NCBI GenBank assembly: GCA_038496445.1
Contig: JALMLS010000455.1
Coordinates: 744,001 to 808,000, forward strand
Source: Trichosphaerium sp. ATCC 40318
Taxonomy: Eukaryota > Discosea > Flabellinia > Trichosidae
Direction of reading: 5' to 3'
Length of the DNA: 64,000 nt
Numbering within the stretch: the first letter of the stretch is position 1; each line of letters starts with the position of its first letter. Shown here piece by piece: positions 12,801-26,053 of the stretch. Under the pieces are notes generated by a model, which ran no database searches, was not told the DNA's origin, and saw only the letters and a list, made by a program, of their open reading frames with translations. The translations under genes and the position numbers were made by a program.

Positions 12801-15800
12801 GCGTACGTCATTTTCATTATAGGCAAAAGACCCAGAGCTACCAGCAGAAGTTGATAGGGGTTTTATGAGCGTCGCTCGTTTAGCTATAGCATCATCTAGA
12901 GATTGTTGTAGAGTTGACAACATTGCTACCACGTCTCCACCAGCGCCTAAAACGCGTAAGCGTTTGTTCATCAAAAAAATCTATAGCATACTTGGTAAAG
13001 GCTTAGATTCAGGTTCTGGAATACTCTCTGCAGGTGCAGAGCCACTAGAAGCGCTCAAAGGGAGATTTGTAATATAGACGCTACGCGTCACTGAACGTGG
13101 CTTTTCATCAATACTTGGTGATTGAGTTGGTTGAAACACAGCTGGTATAGGAGGAACTGGCTCCAGCAAAGGCGAGAAACCTTCGTTTTCGCTTTGCGGG
13201 ACATCAGAGTCAGCATCTCCCATAATTAAATCGTTCTCAATATCAGCGATTTCTTGTTCTATGCTCCTGTGCGAGTCTCGAAAAGATACTTCTGGCGATA
13301 GGGATACTTCCTCTGGCGGTTCTTGAAGCTCTTCTAGTGGTGGTTCACGTGAGACCTCCTCTGGTGGCTCTTGAGTATGTTCTTGAAGCTGTTCTTGGGC
13401 ATTTTCTTCACTAGGTTGTTCTTTAGACTCCTCAGATTCTTCTTTATCATCTTCGAAGGGTTCTTGTGGTGCATCCTCTAAAACAACCTCACGAACAACC
13501 AATATAGCTTCTTCACTATGTCTTTGAGGTTGTTCTTCCTCAGAAATAGATATCGAAGCAGAATCTGGCGACTGTTGAGGTACTGGAGATTTTTCCTCTG
13601 GTCTAGGTTGTCCAATAGCACCAAAAGGTGATGTACGCTGTTTAACAAGCGTTGTATGTCTATTTTTAATAAATAAACAAGAACAAAATAAATAACAAAA
13701 AAAATGGCGATATGAGATTTGAGAAAGTAGGGAACAAGTATTATATACGTACACTGGTGATTTTGCTTCATCAGGAACACTCTGAGGGCTTCCCACACTG
13801 TATGACAAAAAAAATGAGTTTACAATTCACATTTTTTGGAAAAAAAAATTTACGGCTTATACCATCAAGGAAAGAATATTTGCGGTTTTCGTTACTAAAA
13901 TACGCGTATACAATGTATATTTTGTGTAATAAAGGGATATTAATAAAATAAAAAAAATGAAATTGTAATTTGTTTTAAATCGTCAACAAACGTACGGTGA
14001 GTAAGGTGGAGTAACAGACTCAGGCATAGCTCCTAAGCGATCCCATCTTTCAACATTTTGAAGTAAACCCAATCGCTCTTGTCCTCTTTCAGCATTATCC
14101 TCTTTTTGTTCTTTTCCATAAAGATCAGGGTTGCTTTTACGTAAAACTGTAAGTAAAGGGTAGTACACTTACGGGATAAACGGAGGGAAAAAAGAAAATA
14201 AAGTGGAATTCTCCTCCAGCCAAAAAGTCGGAAAAAAAAGGTGTAATTTGTTGTGCTTTTTCCGTTCAGTCAGCTTTTAAACCAGCCGGACCTGTGCTCT
14301 TGTGTGTCAAACAAGTATTGACACAGTTCGTCGTCGTTTAGGGCATTAAATCGCTGTAATTCGCACTCCTCTGGAGAAGCCCAAAAAAAATTTCTAAAGG
14401 TGGCATAAAAAAAACTAAAAACGCGCCAAGAACCATACAAAAAAAAAAAGGAAAATAAAATCAAAACCATTTTAAAGGAACCCAAAGAGTTTTTAATCGA
14501 AAAAAAAAAAGGTCACCATCACAGCCAGCAATAAAAAAGCGACAGGAGTTTTGGGTTTTTACTTTGTTTTTGTTTTGTACCGTAGCCAAAGCCCTTGGCT
14601 TTTAAAGGATCCATTTTCATCCTTTTTCACTGTAATCCCATAATCATTAAAGAGTCTCTTTTTGAAACCAGGGGCTGGTGGTTTATCTCGAAATCTTGAA
14701 AACCAGTTTTCAGCTTGATCTGAATCATTGTTTTTGTCATCATTTCCTTCAAGTGAAACGCGCTCCTTTTTCAAAAAAAATTACACGCTAACAATACAAA
14801 CCACGAGAAAACCAAAAAAAAAAATGTACCTCATCATCGCTTTGTGATTCTCCGCTATTTCTCGCGTAGTCAGTTCGATCTACGCGTTCAGGGGAGTTCT
14901 ACGCGTCGTAAAAATTAAAAAAAAAACCTGCAATTTTTCAAAAAGCAAGTTAAGCGTACTCGTTTAGGGCTAGAGCCATTACAAGAAGTATCCTCAACAT
15001 TTTGAACGTCATTATCTACGTCAAAATAAATAAAATAAAAATATCCAATAGCGTTTAATAAAGAATGGCATACTGTCGTGTTGAGAAGTACTTATTTCAT
15101 CTTTCAATACGCCAGCAACAATGTCTTCCATGTCTACATCATAGTCTCGGTCTGCTGGGACCGAAACAGGAGTTTGAACATCACTTGTGGTCAAAACATT
15201 TTCCTGCGTTGGTCTTTGTTCTGGAAAGTCGTCTCCTGAAGCTAAGCGATTTTTCCCGCCTTGGCCGACCTGATCAATTGGAGATGTAGAGGATCCTATA
15301 CGCTTGTAAATAGGGAGGGTGTGGCGTAAAATAAAGAAGAAGCAAAAGAAAAAAAAAGAGTTACAAGTACCTGGTGTCATTGCTTGTGCTATATCTTCTG
15401 TCAAAGGTTGGTTATCATCTGGAGAATCTAAAGACGATTACTTTAACTCCTTAAAAGTAACAAGAGGACCAAAAAAATATATTCAAATAAAGTTACAAAC
15501 AAGAGCAACATAAGCGTATTTCAGTACGAAACAAAGGTCAGAAAAAAACAAAATTTTCGTTCAGATTTTTTTTTTCCTTCAAAAACAATTCTTGTAAAAT
15601 AAGCATCCATTGCGCTCAAAATATGGTTTTAACTTGTTTCAGAGCGAAAAGAGACTAAAAAAAAAACTAAAACGGTAGCAAAAAAATCAAATTGGTAAAA
15701 TTATACGCACCATCTTCACTGCTCGACCCGTAAGCTGGGTCTACCAGAAACCCAGTTAATCCACTCGCTAGAGAGATGTAAATAACAGCTAACTAACCTC

Positions 15801-16129
15801 AAGAGAATTTCGTGCCTTCTACAACAGAATCATCACTGTTTGAGAAATTCGTTTTGGGACTAGTTTTGCCTTCTGTGGACGTAGCCATTGAGGAATCTCC
15901 TGTAAATACCACCCTTTTAATTCAGAAATTCGTAAACTAGGCGTACCTCGTTCTACGCCATCCTCGACACAAACCTGCGCGTTAAGAACACCTGAGGCGC
16001 TTTTACCGTCTAATATTTTGCGTCAAATACTTGTTGAATATAAAAAGCTTCGTTATGCGTACTGCGTTCATTAGTAAGCTCATTGCCGGCGATTATTGAT
16101 TGCATGGAAAATATTGGCGGGTTGCTCAT
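3857..16129 (-). CDS. Giant multi-domain chromatin protein: AT-hooks, PHD fingers, C2H2 finger and DOT1-type H3K79 methyltransferase
   Basis: Roughly 30-40 exons, protein probably over 2,500 aa, nuclear. In protein order: acidic Ser-rich N-terminus (16129-12540); PHD finger 1 (12476-12330; CKMC, CDLC, H-x2-C, FCPTC); AT-hooks (RGRGRPRKHP, KKRGRPRKRP at 11860-11700; KRKRGRPPKN near 11560; RRGPGRPKG near 9760); C2H2 finger (10040-9966; CKLCNKRFRSS with H-x4-C); DOT1 catalytic core (8640-7700; YGEAMPEWVYDVI, DVFYDIGSG-LGNVVMQM, GVEIRED, FMNNVCFPAEVN); a Cys/His-rich zone (7120-6640); PHD finger 2 (6460-6150; CEICKS, CDKCEQG, YHTTC, WFCESC); a disordered tail ending in DNQ-stop. DOT1 enzymes methylate histone H3K79 using SAM, and the SAM-loop and VNN-type motifs are present. 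Start ATG at 16129-16127. Weak point: an in-frame stop at 14270 must be spliced away. If not, there are two genes (16129-14270 and 14168-3857), but no ATG lies in the 100-nt gap. Confidence 0.8.
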
Positions 16130-16825
16130 TTAAACACAAAGTAACAGATAACAAACTGTTCGCGTTTAAAAGTATATAGGTTTGCAGCGGAGCCAGTACT
16201 ACGCGGATTTCATTATTCTTAGCAATATCTTGAGAGATGTTAGAGGCGCTGTACACTTGAAATGGGGTCGTATTGGATAAAAAAGGGGTTAAGAAGCAAA
16301 TTTATTAGTTTTTTTTACTTTTTACGTAGTTTGGGTTGGTACCTGCTAGTATTTACACGCGCTCCGTTGCCAAGCAGAGTAAAGCTGAAAGTTCCTAATC
16401 GCAAACTACCCACAAAGACTACCGCTTTTTTTTTTTGGTACCAAGGCGAATTGTGAACCCAGACGCACTGAGAGCGCTTTCAGTATAATGTCAGTTTAAA
16501 TGGTGGCCAAAACGGAGATTTTGTGGAAAAACTGGTCACAAGGTTTGTGAACCATCCGTAAACAGATTGTTTTTTCATTTTGACACTTTTTCACACAATT
16601 TCAAAGCCGCAAATACTTTGTTTTCGGCAACTAACACATGCCAGTAAATCAGCTTTTATAGGCTTGTACAGCATATTCAGGTTTGTTTCCTCGTTAGATT
16701 TTAACCTGTCAGCTGTTATTCTTCGTATGTGCTGTCTTATGAGCGTATTGACGCGTTTTTGATGAGGAAGTAAACATAGTTTTGCTTTAACAGATTTATT
16801 CTGTTTTTTTTTCAAACTAAAATTA
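16130..16825. other. Intergenic between DOT1-PHD gene start and FERM gene end
   Basis: Promoter side of the DOT1-PHD gene and 3' side of the FERM gene. A short plus-strand frame (16262-16456) contains poly(T)-coded Phe runs and looks like chance. Nothing else supportable. Confidence 0.5.
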
Positions 16826-18537
16826 CTAATTACATTCTTCTCCTACGTCCTCAGCAAGAATACTAGTTGACAGAGAGTCTATAAATATCTGCAATATAGC
16901 AGACATTGTGTACGCTTCTGTAGACATAATAGCAACTTGATCCATGTCTGTCACGTTTACTGATAAAGTTAATCTATCATTATAAGCTATCCATGACTTT
17001 AACTGAGAATACGGAACTACAGCTAACACCTAAACACAAAGGATAAACATATACAAGGTCGATTTTTTTATCAAAACGAATCTCTTTATGTTCTCTTATA
17101 ACGTACTACAGTCCCATCAGATACAACAATACCTCGTGTCATGAATCCAACACTGACATTATCTTTAGTCTTATTTATCTTTTTTATTTCCAGTTTAACG
17201 TTATCGAAAGAGTATGCTCCATAAAACTGCCATTGGCACATTTTCGCAACATAAGCTAAAATAGTGTTACTAACATTCTTAGATCAAAGTACTACAAAGT
17301 ACCTGCTCTGGCTTCTGAAGGGCATTTGCCTTGGTGCTTTTTGTAGTAGTGCAGAAGCATAGCTTCTGTTTCTTGTTTATTTTTATTAAATTGTGAACAC
17401 CTTCAAGAAATTAGAGTCGCTATTGTATACATTGTTAAACGTACAATGAATCAGGCAAGAAATCGCTGAGGTTACCCCTAAACTTTTGTTAACAACAGTG
17501 ATCAATGAATAGAGTAGCATACTTCGAACCGCTCTTGGTTATCACAGAATCTTTATAGTCTCCGTACGCCACTTGCATCTGATAATAACTTTAGTAACTT
17601 TCTCAATAGCAAAAGGAATCGTCTAAAAATGTCAAAGTAGTACCTCACAAGCACCAAGAGCTAAAGCTAACTTCTTTTCTATCGACCGGAAAAAAACCGT
17701 CTTTGTCATTGCTACAGCCTTAACAATATTTATAAGAAGAGTTGTTTTACGTAGAAAGAGATACCGCAGAAAAGGCAAACAAAAAAAGAATAGAGTAAGC
17801 TGTGGAGTATTTGCAGGTTTTTCTAAAAAATCCATTTATCCAGAAAAGAAACAAAAGACTAAAAATATCTTTTTTTGGGTTACAGAAAATTATTGTCCGC
17901 ATGCTTTAATACAAAAAGAGAGCGTGTATATATTGCTTAATAAACATGTAGTACCTGATGGAATATCAAATCGCTTAGAAGAGTAGAGTAGGTCATGTTA
18001 ATTGGCTGAGTGTGATCAATTAATACTTGTTTAAAGTACACTTTATCGCCATCGTTTAGCGCGTTGAATACATCCGAAGCATTTTCCGACTTTGGCAATA
18101 TTCTTTCTGTAGTTACATATAAGCTTTCTAGTATAGTTTCTTTGCTGTATAGGTACCTTGCTCGCCTCTCTTTTTTAAGAAAAAAGCGAATTGGAGAAAT
18201 ACCTCCCGTGCCTTGTCTATGTTTAACGATGTGGTTGGTGTTGCGTCGATCACCTTCATTTCAGTGTTGAGCAACTTTTGAACGAACAAATGTAAAAACG
18301 ATTCAATAGTCGTTGAGTCTGGTATGAATGTGCTATTGGTGGCGTCAAAACAATTTGGAAAGCGGAGCATGGCGTATGGTACCTCTTGAAATTGTCATTA
18401 ATGAAGTATACACGCACTAGAGTGCCGTCTCTATCTGATACTGACGAATCGGAGCCACTGAAAGACACAGACGGTCTGCGGGTACTGCCAACATCAATAA
18501 CGCCGGATTCAACAAACACACTTTGCATTCGCGACAT
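16826..18537 (-). CDS. FERM-domain protein, talin-head-like
   Basis: About nine exons from ATG 18537-18535 to the stop at 16828-16826, roughly 500 aa. F1-like ubiquitin fold: LVRVYFINDNFKR then TTIESFLHLFVQKLL. F2: LALGACE-MQVAYGDY (compare the FERM LAALALQAEYGDY), GNLSDFLPDSL, LLHYYKKHQGKCPSEARA and YVAKMCQWQFYGAYSF (the FERM Y-x2-HKG..AE and L-x3-YG pattern). F3: VGFMTRGIVVSDG, VVPYSQLKSWIAYNDRLTL and a final helix ending ILAEDVGEECN. FERM modules link membranes or adhesion receptors to actin. There is no actin-binding tail, so this is a head-only protein. It shares an upstream region of roughly 150 bp with MED14 on the opposite strand. The family is fairly sure, the subfamily is not. Confidence 0.75.
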
Positions 18538-18680
18538 GTATGCCTTCTTTAGTTATTCATACGTTATTTAGAGAAGTACAAGTTTGTTGACTATGTACGA
18601 AATTGATCAAAAAACTACGTTATTGGCGTAAAACAACGTCTGACACGCAATGAGGCAATGTGGTGGTACTAGCAAGGTAA
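18538..18680. promoter_or_regulatory. Divergent promoter region, FERM gene / MED14
   Basis: The FERM gene starts at 18537 leftward and MED14 coding is evident from about 18690 rightward, so both start sites must lie in or near this short interval. I see no clear TATA box. The first MED14 exon or ATG may lie inside it (candidate ATGs near 18650-18660). Confidence 0.45.
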
Positions 18681-18689
18681 CGTAAAAAC

Positions 18690-21600
18690 GTGCCAACAAC
18701 GCTTTTGCCAAGCAAATTCGATCAACTCAGCAGAATCGTTGAACGGGCGCCAATTTTGCAGCATCAGCGCTGTGTGGTTGATATGCAACAATTGCAAGAC
18801 CCTCAGCAGGGCATGTTTCAGTTTGTTCCTTTCAGTACGATTATACATCAAGTAATACAACAAGCATATGATGGAATCAGTACGCTTATAGAAACGCACG
18901 TATTTCACTATTTGAATTTTTGAATAAACTTCTGAACAGTTGCCCTACCAAAAACGATACAGATAGAAAGCATGCGCTGTATAAATACTTCAAAGCAACG
19001 CGTATTCAACTGATAAGATTATTGGTGTTGGCCAAATGGGTAAAACTAAGCCCTAAACACTAACGGAAAGCTAATTATTACTTCTAGGCGGCGGCAAATC
19101 CTACAGTGGGCACATGCGTTGTACGTTCGTTTTTTACAACTAAACGGAGTACCGACGCGTTAATATTCACTTTCTAGCAAATATTAAATCAATTGAATCA
19201 AACAGATGAATGTTTACGTTTTGCAGCTGATTCGCTGTTTTATAAATTATCGCAACTAAAAGCAGCAAGGTGAGATGTTCGTGGTCTAAACCAAAACAAT
19301 ATCAAGGGTTTTTTTTTATTTTTCTGAATCGATCTAAAACTTTCCTTGTAGGCTTCCAATATTCGATGTACCGACCTCTATAGATGTATTGACTACTGGA
19401 ACTTACAGGAGATTACCTGTATCACTCGAGGTTTGTCAGAGAGCTGAGCTATCGACGATTTTTGGTTTTTTTTCTGATTTTTTTTTAAAACGTTAGGAAC
19501 TAAACGTTTTTTCCTTAGGCCATCGCACAGCAACAAGCCGAGATGAGTGATGCGGAAGTTACTATGTTGACACAGCATCTGAATAATAAATTAAAATATA
19601 AGCTTCTCAACACTGATATGCCAGAAGTATTCCAAAATGTTCGCATAGGTACGAAGAAATCTTTGGATTCAAATTGTCATTTTTTATTTACCGATGTCGT
19701 AGACGAAGGAAAAGTGTTTGTTGAGGTCCCAGGTGAGTTTACAGCATCATTATCTCTACTAGATGGTACCAAGAGTGATCATGCACCATGGACGTTGTTA
19801 GATTTAGATATTCTGCTGTCAACTGATGGAGAAACAAGTAAGTCATTTTGACACATTGCAAATTTTTTTTGGGAATGTTTTGTTTTAACTACTTGGCTTG
19901 CTCTAGAGTATTTGGATGATTGGCATTTACAAAGAATTTTAAGAATAGCTCTTGAACGTGTACATAAATCAAAGATGCCTTTCTTAACATTGTATAAAGT
20001 CATACGTGCGTAACCGGAAATTCTTTTGGGTTGCTTAATTAAGCAGATAACAAAGTTTAAAGATTTTTTTAACATTTAATATTAGATACATTCTGTCTTC
20101 TTACGCAGTTAACTATACTTGTTGAACAAGCAAATCACCTCAAATCAATGAAAACAGTTTATGGTATTACAGGCATTGATAGTATTAAAGAGAAGGAACT
20201 TGTTATTTTCTACTGGAGGTAACAAACAATTGATTTAAATTGTTTTCGTTTTTTTCGTTTCTTATGAAAATACAGGGAACGACCTAAAGATGTTTATATG
20301 AAGTTATCAATAACAAAAGATAATGAACTTTCTGTTGAGCATAAACCGAAACTAACAGATCCACGTACTGGAACACAATACGAACTTAAAATTGTATGCT
20401 TTTTTTTCTCTTTTTTTTTGGAGTGAAGTTGTTTATTTGTTTAGGATCCGACTCGAGTTAATATTGAGAACGTGATAAGTGTAGCAAGAGATAGCCACGC
20501 TTATGTAATGCTTCATGCATTGTACAATATAATCAAAGATAATGACACAGTACCACTCGATACTGTGCGGTTGATAGACCAAAAATTAGGACAAGGTATT
20601 TTTCTTACTCTGATTTTGTAGTCTAATTTCGTTTTACCAACAGGAGCACACCGACTCGTCATTGAATTGGTTAAAGATCAACCTACTTATAACTTAAACG
20701 TTACTGTAAACCTTAGAACAGGACATTACGTCCTTAGTGCGCCAAGTGTTGAAAAACGTATGTATTTAGCTCAAAGTCACAACTTTTCGCAATCTCCTGA
20801 ACGTACTTGGGGGACAGGAGTTGCCATCTGTCTTGTTTTACGGCTGTAGATACAAAAAGCGTTGTTGTGGTTTTAACTAACTTGGTGCGATTTAGGACAT
20901 GTCTCTGCTGCTGAAAAACATCTTAACTCTGCTGTTAAAATGAAGAATGGTGTTTCGAACGCTTTTCCTCGTCTTATACATCAACTCAAAGGATCTGCTC
21001 TTCTGAGTATATTCCAACGATCTGGAGAAGCTATTGGATGTGTTAAAGAAGGTGGCGTGCCTAGACTTTCAGGTACATGTTCAGAAAAAGTTAAACTTGT
21101 TGTGCCTTGATTAATTGTTTTTGTACCTTTCTTTTTTTTTTTGGGCTTACTTTGTTGTAGAGATGGAGAAGAAATTCGAGCACCCACATATTTATTTAAG
21201 ATTTAAGGATAAGGCAGTTAATAATTATATGATTGTCGTTGAAGTACCAAGTGATACGCTTATACCTAAGTTCTATATCTGTTCAACAAAGTAAGCATAC
21301 TATCTTTCCCAAAAAACATCTTCTTTGCTCTTTGTTGATTACGTGATTGTTGATTATTAATAACATTGAAGGTATACAACTGGTATTATGTCGCTTTGTA
21401 GCTTGTTTCCTGTTTCCCTATGTGATAACAGAGTAACTGTTCAATTGCTTGTTGGCTATATGGATTGCGAGTATTCTGCTACTATTAACCAGAATGGAAA
21501 ACGTAATGCTATATCAGATGCTGACGATAGTACGGTTATAAATTTAAAACTATACATTGTATAGTATTTTCCAAATGTTAATGCGTTCTTTCTGTTAGGT

Positions 21601-24530
21601 ATGGGTAGTAAGAGAACAAAACTAAGTCTAGACTTTTCTGATTATAGACATATTATTCCTGCTATTTTAGATGCTGTAACGTAAGTTTTCTGAGCCTGGT
21701 TAATATGTCTAGTGTTACTTAACACCTTCAATAGACCACAACTATACATGCATTGTATGTTGACGCAATTGCAGAGACAAAGTGTTAAGTATCAACCAAG
21801 TTTGAAGAGTGGTATGTATCAAGACTTTTTTGGTTATTCTAAATATTTTTTTGTGAAGGTGTTAGCTTCTCTCTTCCATCAGATCCTCTAGAACTATCAG
21901 ATATTAATCTAACAATTTGTGGTACTTCATGGAAGGTATGTTGATTGTAACATACTCGTTACGATATAAAAAAGGTGATTAATGCGGTTGTAGGTGATTT
22001 TGAGTGAACAAACACCTTTGAAATCAATGAGACTTTTTGATAACTCAGATGAGAATATTAAGTATAACAAAGAAAAGAAAGAGTGGATTTTCAGCTACCC
22101 TAAAGTACAAAAGGATAGCGTACATAAGTTCATATACGATCATAAAGGGTTGTACATTATGGCTGATTTTACTGAACAGTACCTTGAATACACGTGTACG
22201 CACTACACCCATTTCTTGTCTTTTTTTGTTTTTTTTTTCAGATATCTCATTTTTTTACGAAAGCGCTCAAAGATGAAGACATGACTGATGATACTTTGAA
22301 TATAAAGTTTACTTTAGTATCATGGAATCCTAATAGTGTTACGTTTAAGTTTACAAAGGCACCTAATGTACGTTGAAATTGGCAGCCATACGAGTATTCT
22401 TATTGTCTTGTCTTTTCTTGTTGTTTGCTTTTGTTCTTTTTTGAAAAACTTATCTGTTTTTGTAGGACCCTACTGAGCATGTAGTCAAGTGTACTTATAC
22501 TACCAAACACAAGCTTAATATTAAAATACCAGAACCTTGTAATATATTAGAACCTTATATTGGTATGGAGCTATCAAGAACAAAGGCTATCATGTTTGTA
22601 TTTAAGGTACACCAAAGGAAAAAACCCTAACATTCTCACTGTTTCTCAAAGGCTATTCAAAACTGTATTAAACCCTTGACGATCGTCAGAAATTTCCTTA
22701 ATACATGTGGAGCTATAACAGGTGATTTTATTCTCGTACCTACATCTGCATATGGAGTGCGCCTGTTTTACCGTAGCATGTACGTTCTGGTTTTTTTCTT
22801 ATTATTCTGAAAGTAAATTTTGGCTTACATTGTCTGTTTATAGGTTTGTAATTAATATAATGTTCTTGGGAATAAACCTGGTTATGATTGAAGATGGTAC
22901 GTAGAGTATTTAAATCTTTACCATTCTATATGAGTGGTTGTGAGTGTTTCAAAAAGGAATTTTTCTTTGACTTTGGTGTATCGAAAGTCGACTCAATGCT
23001 TGTCACTATGTAGCTCTTTTACATCGATGTTTTATTGTTTCTTTGATTATTATTTAATTATGATTACATACACACGTTTATATAATGTTAATATTTAGGT
23101 ACTTTATCGATAGGGTCACAATCATCAAGATACACAAAAATTCCTGATTTTGATAGTTTTATTCAATTTACGATAAAGAACATGTACGTCTTCTTTTACT
23201 TCAAGGACCGTCATCTAATATTCTATTAGATCTCCTGAAAGAAACTCACTTCCTGATCCTGTAAAGAAAGATAACCCAGCTTACATGATAGGCTTGGAAG
23301 ACTTAGAACCTTTCCTTCAAGGTTATCATAACTATGTTGGCTCTTTAAGTTTATTCTTCTTCAGCAAGTACTACGCTCAGGTACACTATTTTTTTCCTAC
23401 AGAATGTCGTAAACATCACGTGATATTTACTTTTTTCTTTACAATAGCAAGAGCACACTGGTCGTATACATTATGACATACCATCGCTGAACATAAAATT
23501 CAATGCTGGTCAAACACAAGCAAACTTCTTTATGAGAAACTACATACTTGATGTTGGTCTTATACTTGATAAAGGCGCACCAGCTGTTAATGATGCCGAG
23601 ACTATTTATCGCAGGTTGTCAGAATATTTTAGACGAATTGTACGTAGCTTGTCACGTTTATGAACATCGAAGACGAAAAAACAAAAGTTGATTTTTTTTT
23701 CTCCATCAAACTTTCTTTGCTGAACTTTTTTATAGCTTGGACGAAGTCCTTTCCGTGTTGATAACTTTATGTCATTCTTAAAGTTAATTCAACTACCTAT
23801 TGGACAACTCAGGGATATCTCAGCTATCCTTGCTAAGGAGCCTGAACATCATATAGTCTATGTTGTCAAGTTATCTCATTTACCTCATGCTGTACACATA
23901 CCAACAAGAGAAAATACTAATACAAGTCAAAATCGAAGACCTAAGGGATATAAACCAGCTGTAAGACATGACACAGTCACAAAACTCATAAGGTAAGATT
24001 TCTTTGTTGTTTTTTTTTGTTTGTTTGCTTGACGTACTTGCAAAAACGTTCTCTTTTATAATTCTTACTCTTCGGGCGTAACACTAAGTATATACCCACT
24101 TGAGGTTATTATTATTTGAAAAAAACCCACGTGTCGTGTGATGTTTGTGTTCTTTTTTTTTTTGCTAGCAACTTTTTTTTCTCATTTCTTTGAATTCCTG
24201 TTTTGTTTGATTATACCCTGATTAATTCTCTTTTTCAGGTTCACAGTTGACTACCATCTAAGAGCAACTAATGAGTTACTTATTTCACTTCCTTTGCAAT
24301 GGACTTACACAACAAACAACTTAAAAGTGGACTCTTTATTAGATGTCCGTGACCCAAGACAACTTTTATTGACAAGGATACCAACAGAGTTGCAAGCAGC
24401 TGGATTGCAAAATACACTTTTAAATATATTCGATGCTGTATGTTCTAGATCAATAGAAGAACTGAGATCTATTGCTGAAAATGCAAACAGATCATTGACA
24501 AACGCAGCACAAGCAAAGAATCATCAATAA
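18690..24530 (+). CDS. MED14: Mediator complex subunit 14 (MED14/RGR1)
   Basis: About 25 exons ending at TAA 24528-24530, roughly 1,300 aa. MED14 is the scaffold joining the head, middle and tail of Mediator, the RNA polymerase II coactivator. The N-terminal MED14 domain is clear: VPFSTIIHQVIQQAYDGIST, then TRIQLIRLLVLAKW, then IDVLTTGTYRRLP, and APWTLLDLDILL, all matching the conserved order in animal and yeast proteins. Further exons give LTILVEQANHLKSM, VARDSHAYVMLHAL and a segment resembling the animal region around LFIKLTRLPQYYIVVEM (here HIYLRFKDKAVNNYMIVVEV). The true ATG is unclear: an in-frame TAA at 18678-18680 means the frame at 18690 (GTG) is entered by splicing from upstream. AATAAA overlaps the stop. 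Introns are short and T-rich. High confidence in identity, moderate in the exact 5' end. Confidence 0.88.
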
Positions 24531-24663
24531 AAAAAACCTATCTAATTTGGCATCAAACAGCGTTTACTTTACTCTTTGAGTGTACGTTATAATTAGTAAC
24601 AAATCTATATTTCTAAAATCAATGACAAGATGAGAATGTGAGAGTGAAAAGAAAACAAACAAG

Positions 24664-25616
24664 TTAAACACAATTAACAAGTCCAAGTTTGACATAACAT
24701 CTTGCACAAGTTTTAGCCTTACCATAGTTGTCAATGTCAAATCCATTTACGGAGTTTTCAAGGAGAATTGCAACGCTGGCTGTGGAGAAACTGAAAACAA
24801 TAGTGTTGAGTTAAGTTATATTTCTTACATGATGTAATGTTCTTTCAATACTATCATCACAAGCGTAATTATAATGAAATTTGTATGTCGTGTTGAGTGC
24901 AATGTGTGGCAGTTAGAGTGTTGTTTGGGTCTCTGTAAGAAGTTCAAAAGAAAGGAAAATAAAGAAAACTGGTATTGAACTTGGACACTTTATTTAAGTT
25001 TACATTTGTAATAGTTGCTGACAGGATATCAGTAGCTTCCACAAGCAACTTCGCTCCAACAACACCACTTGTTACTTCTGATACGGAGGCATAATGGAGA
25101 TCCAGGACAGCAGTTGAACTTATCATATTTAAAGGTTAGTACTACAACTAGAATGTTTTTTCCCTATCGCTGTGGTCTTTTTGCATGTGCATTGTCCATT
25201 TCTTTTCGAAGACACTTTTGTTTCAATTCAAGGGTATATTGCTTACTAGGTAACAAAAAGGTTACAACAAACGCTCGGTGTGTTGTAAAGGATTTTCTAG
25301 CAAAATTTTTTTGGTTTTTTTTTTTGTTTTTTTTTATTTTTTTTTTTCACATTCTTGGGCTTCCGCCTTCAAATGCCATTTTTGCTAGATCAATGTCATA
25401 GCTGGATATCATTATGATATTTGATACGCCTGTAGGTGGGTAGTAGAGGTCTTCTACCTGTGGGTCCCAAGTCAGAGCGTATGTGTAGTCTGGTTTGGTA
25501 TTAACCAAGATGCTTTTAGGGACTGTGACCGTGACTTTAATCACTAATGGTCTGCCCAGGAGAGAATCGTATTTTTTACGAGCGTACTTTCGCACTGCTC
25601 GGAGTAGTCTTGACAT
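24664..25616 (-). CDS. Small multi-exon gene, unknown function
   Basis: The first clear exon opens at the ATG at 25616 with MSRLLRAVRKYARKKYDSLLG followed by beta-rich sequence (VIKVTVTVPKSIL, SNIIMISSYDIDL) to about 25360. A second (about 25120-24990) reads VLDLHYASVSEVTSG and LLVEATDILSATIT. A last exon (24793-24664) reads SVAILLENSVNGFDIDNYG then KTCARCYVKLGLVNCV-stop. A further exon upstream (about 25880-25740; LPIYFITPHLK, VQHTGPVFEKT) may belong to it, which would move the start to about 25.95 kb. The 3' end faces the MED14 3' end, only 134 bp away. The beta-rich pattern suggests a sandwich fold, but I do not recognise the family. Confidence 0.5.
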
Positions 25617-26053
25617 GTCAAGCAGAAGTATAGATATTATAGTTGTAGTATTCTTATGCTTCCACTAGATAAAAAAATACATTTTGCTTTTATCCAAGTA
25701 ATTTCTTGTTGCAAAAAAATTGTGGTTTGCTACGGTTTTCTCAAAAACTGGTCCAGTGTGTTGTACACGGTAATATAAGCATATCAAGTCCAATCGGTAG
25801 TAGATAAACGGATTTCGATGCTGGGTTTTAAGATGTGGAGTTATGAAGTAAATCGGGAGTGTCTTGTTGAGAAACAAATGTGAAAAAAATGAAATTCGAA
25901 AAAATAGTTAAATGCAACTTACAGTGGTTTCTGCGTTCCCATGTGGTGTCTTCTACGCGTATTTTGATACTAGTCTATATTTATAATGGATAGAAAGTCA
26001 ACGAATAAAAATAAGAACTGAGAATTTGCGTAATCAACCTTTATTTACTGGTG

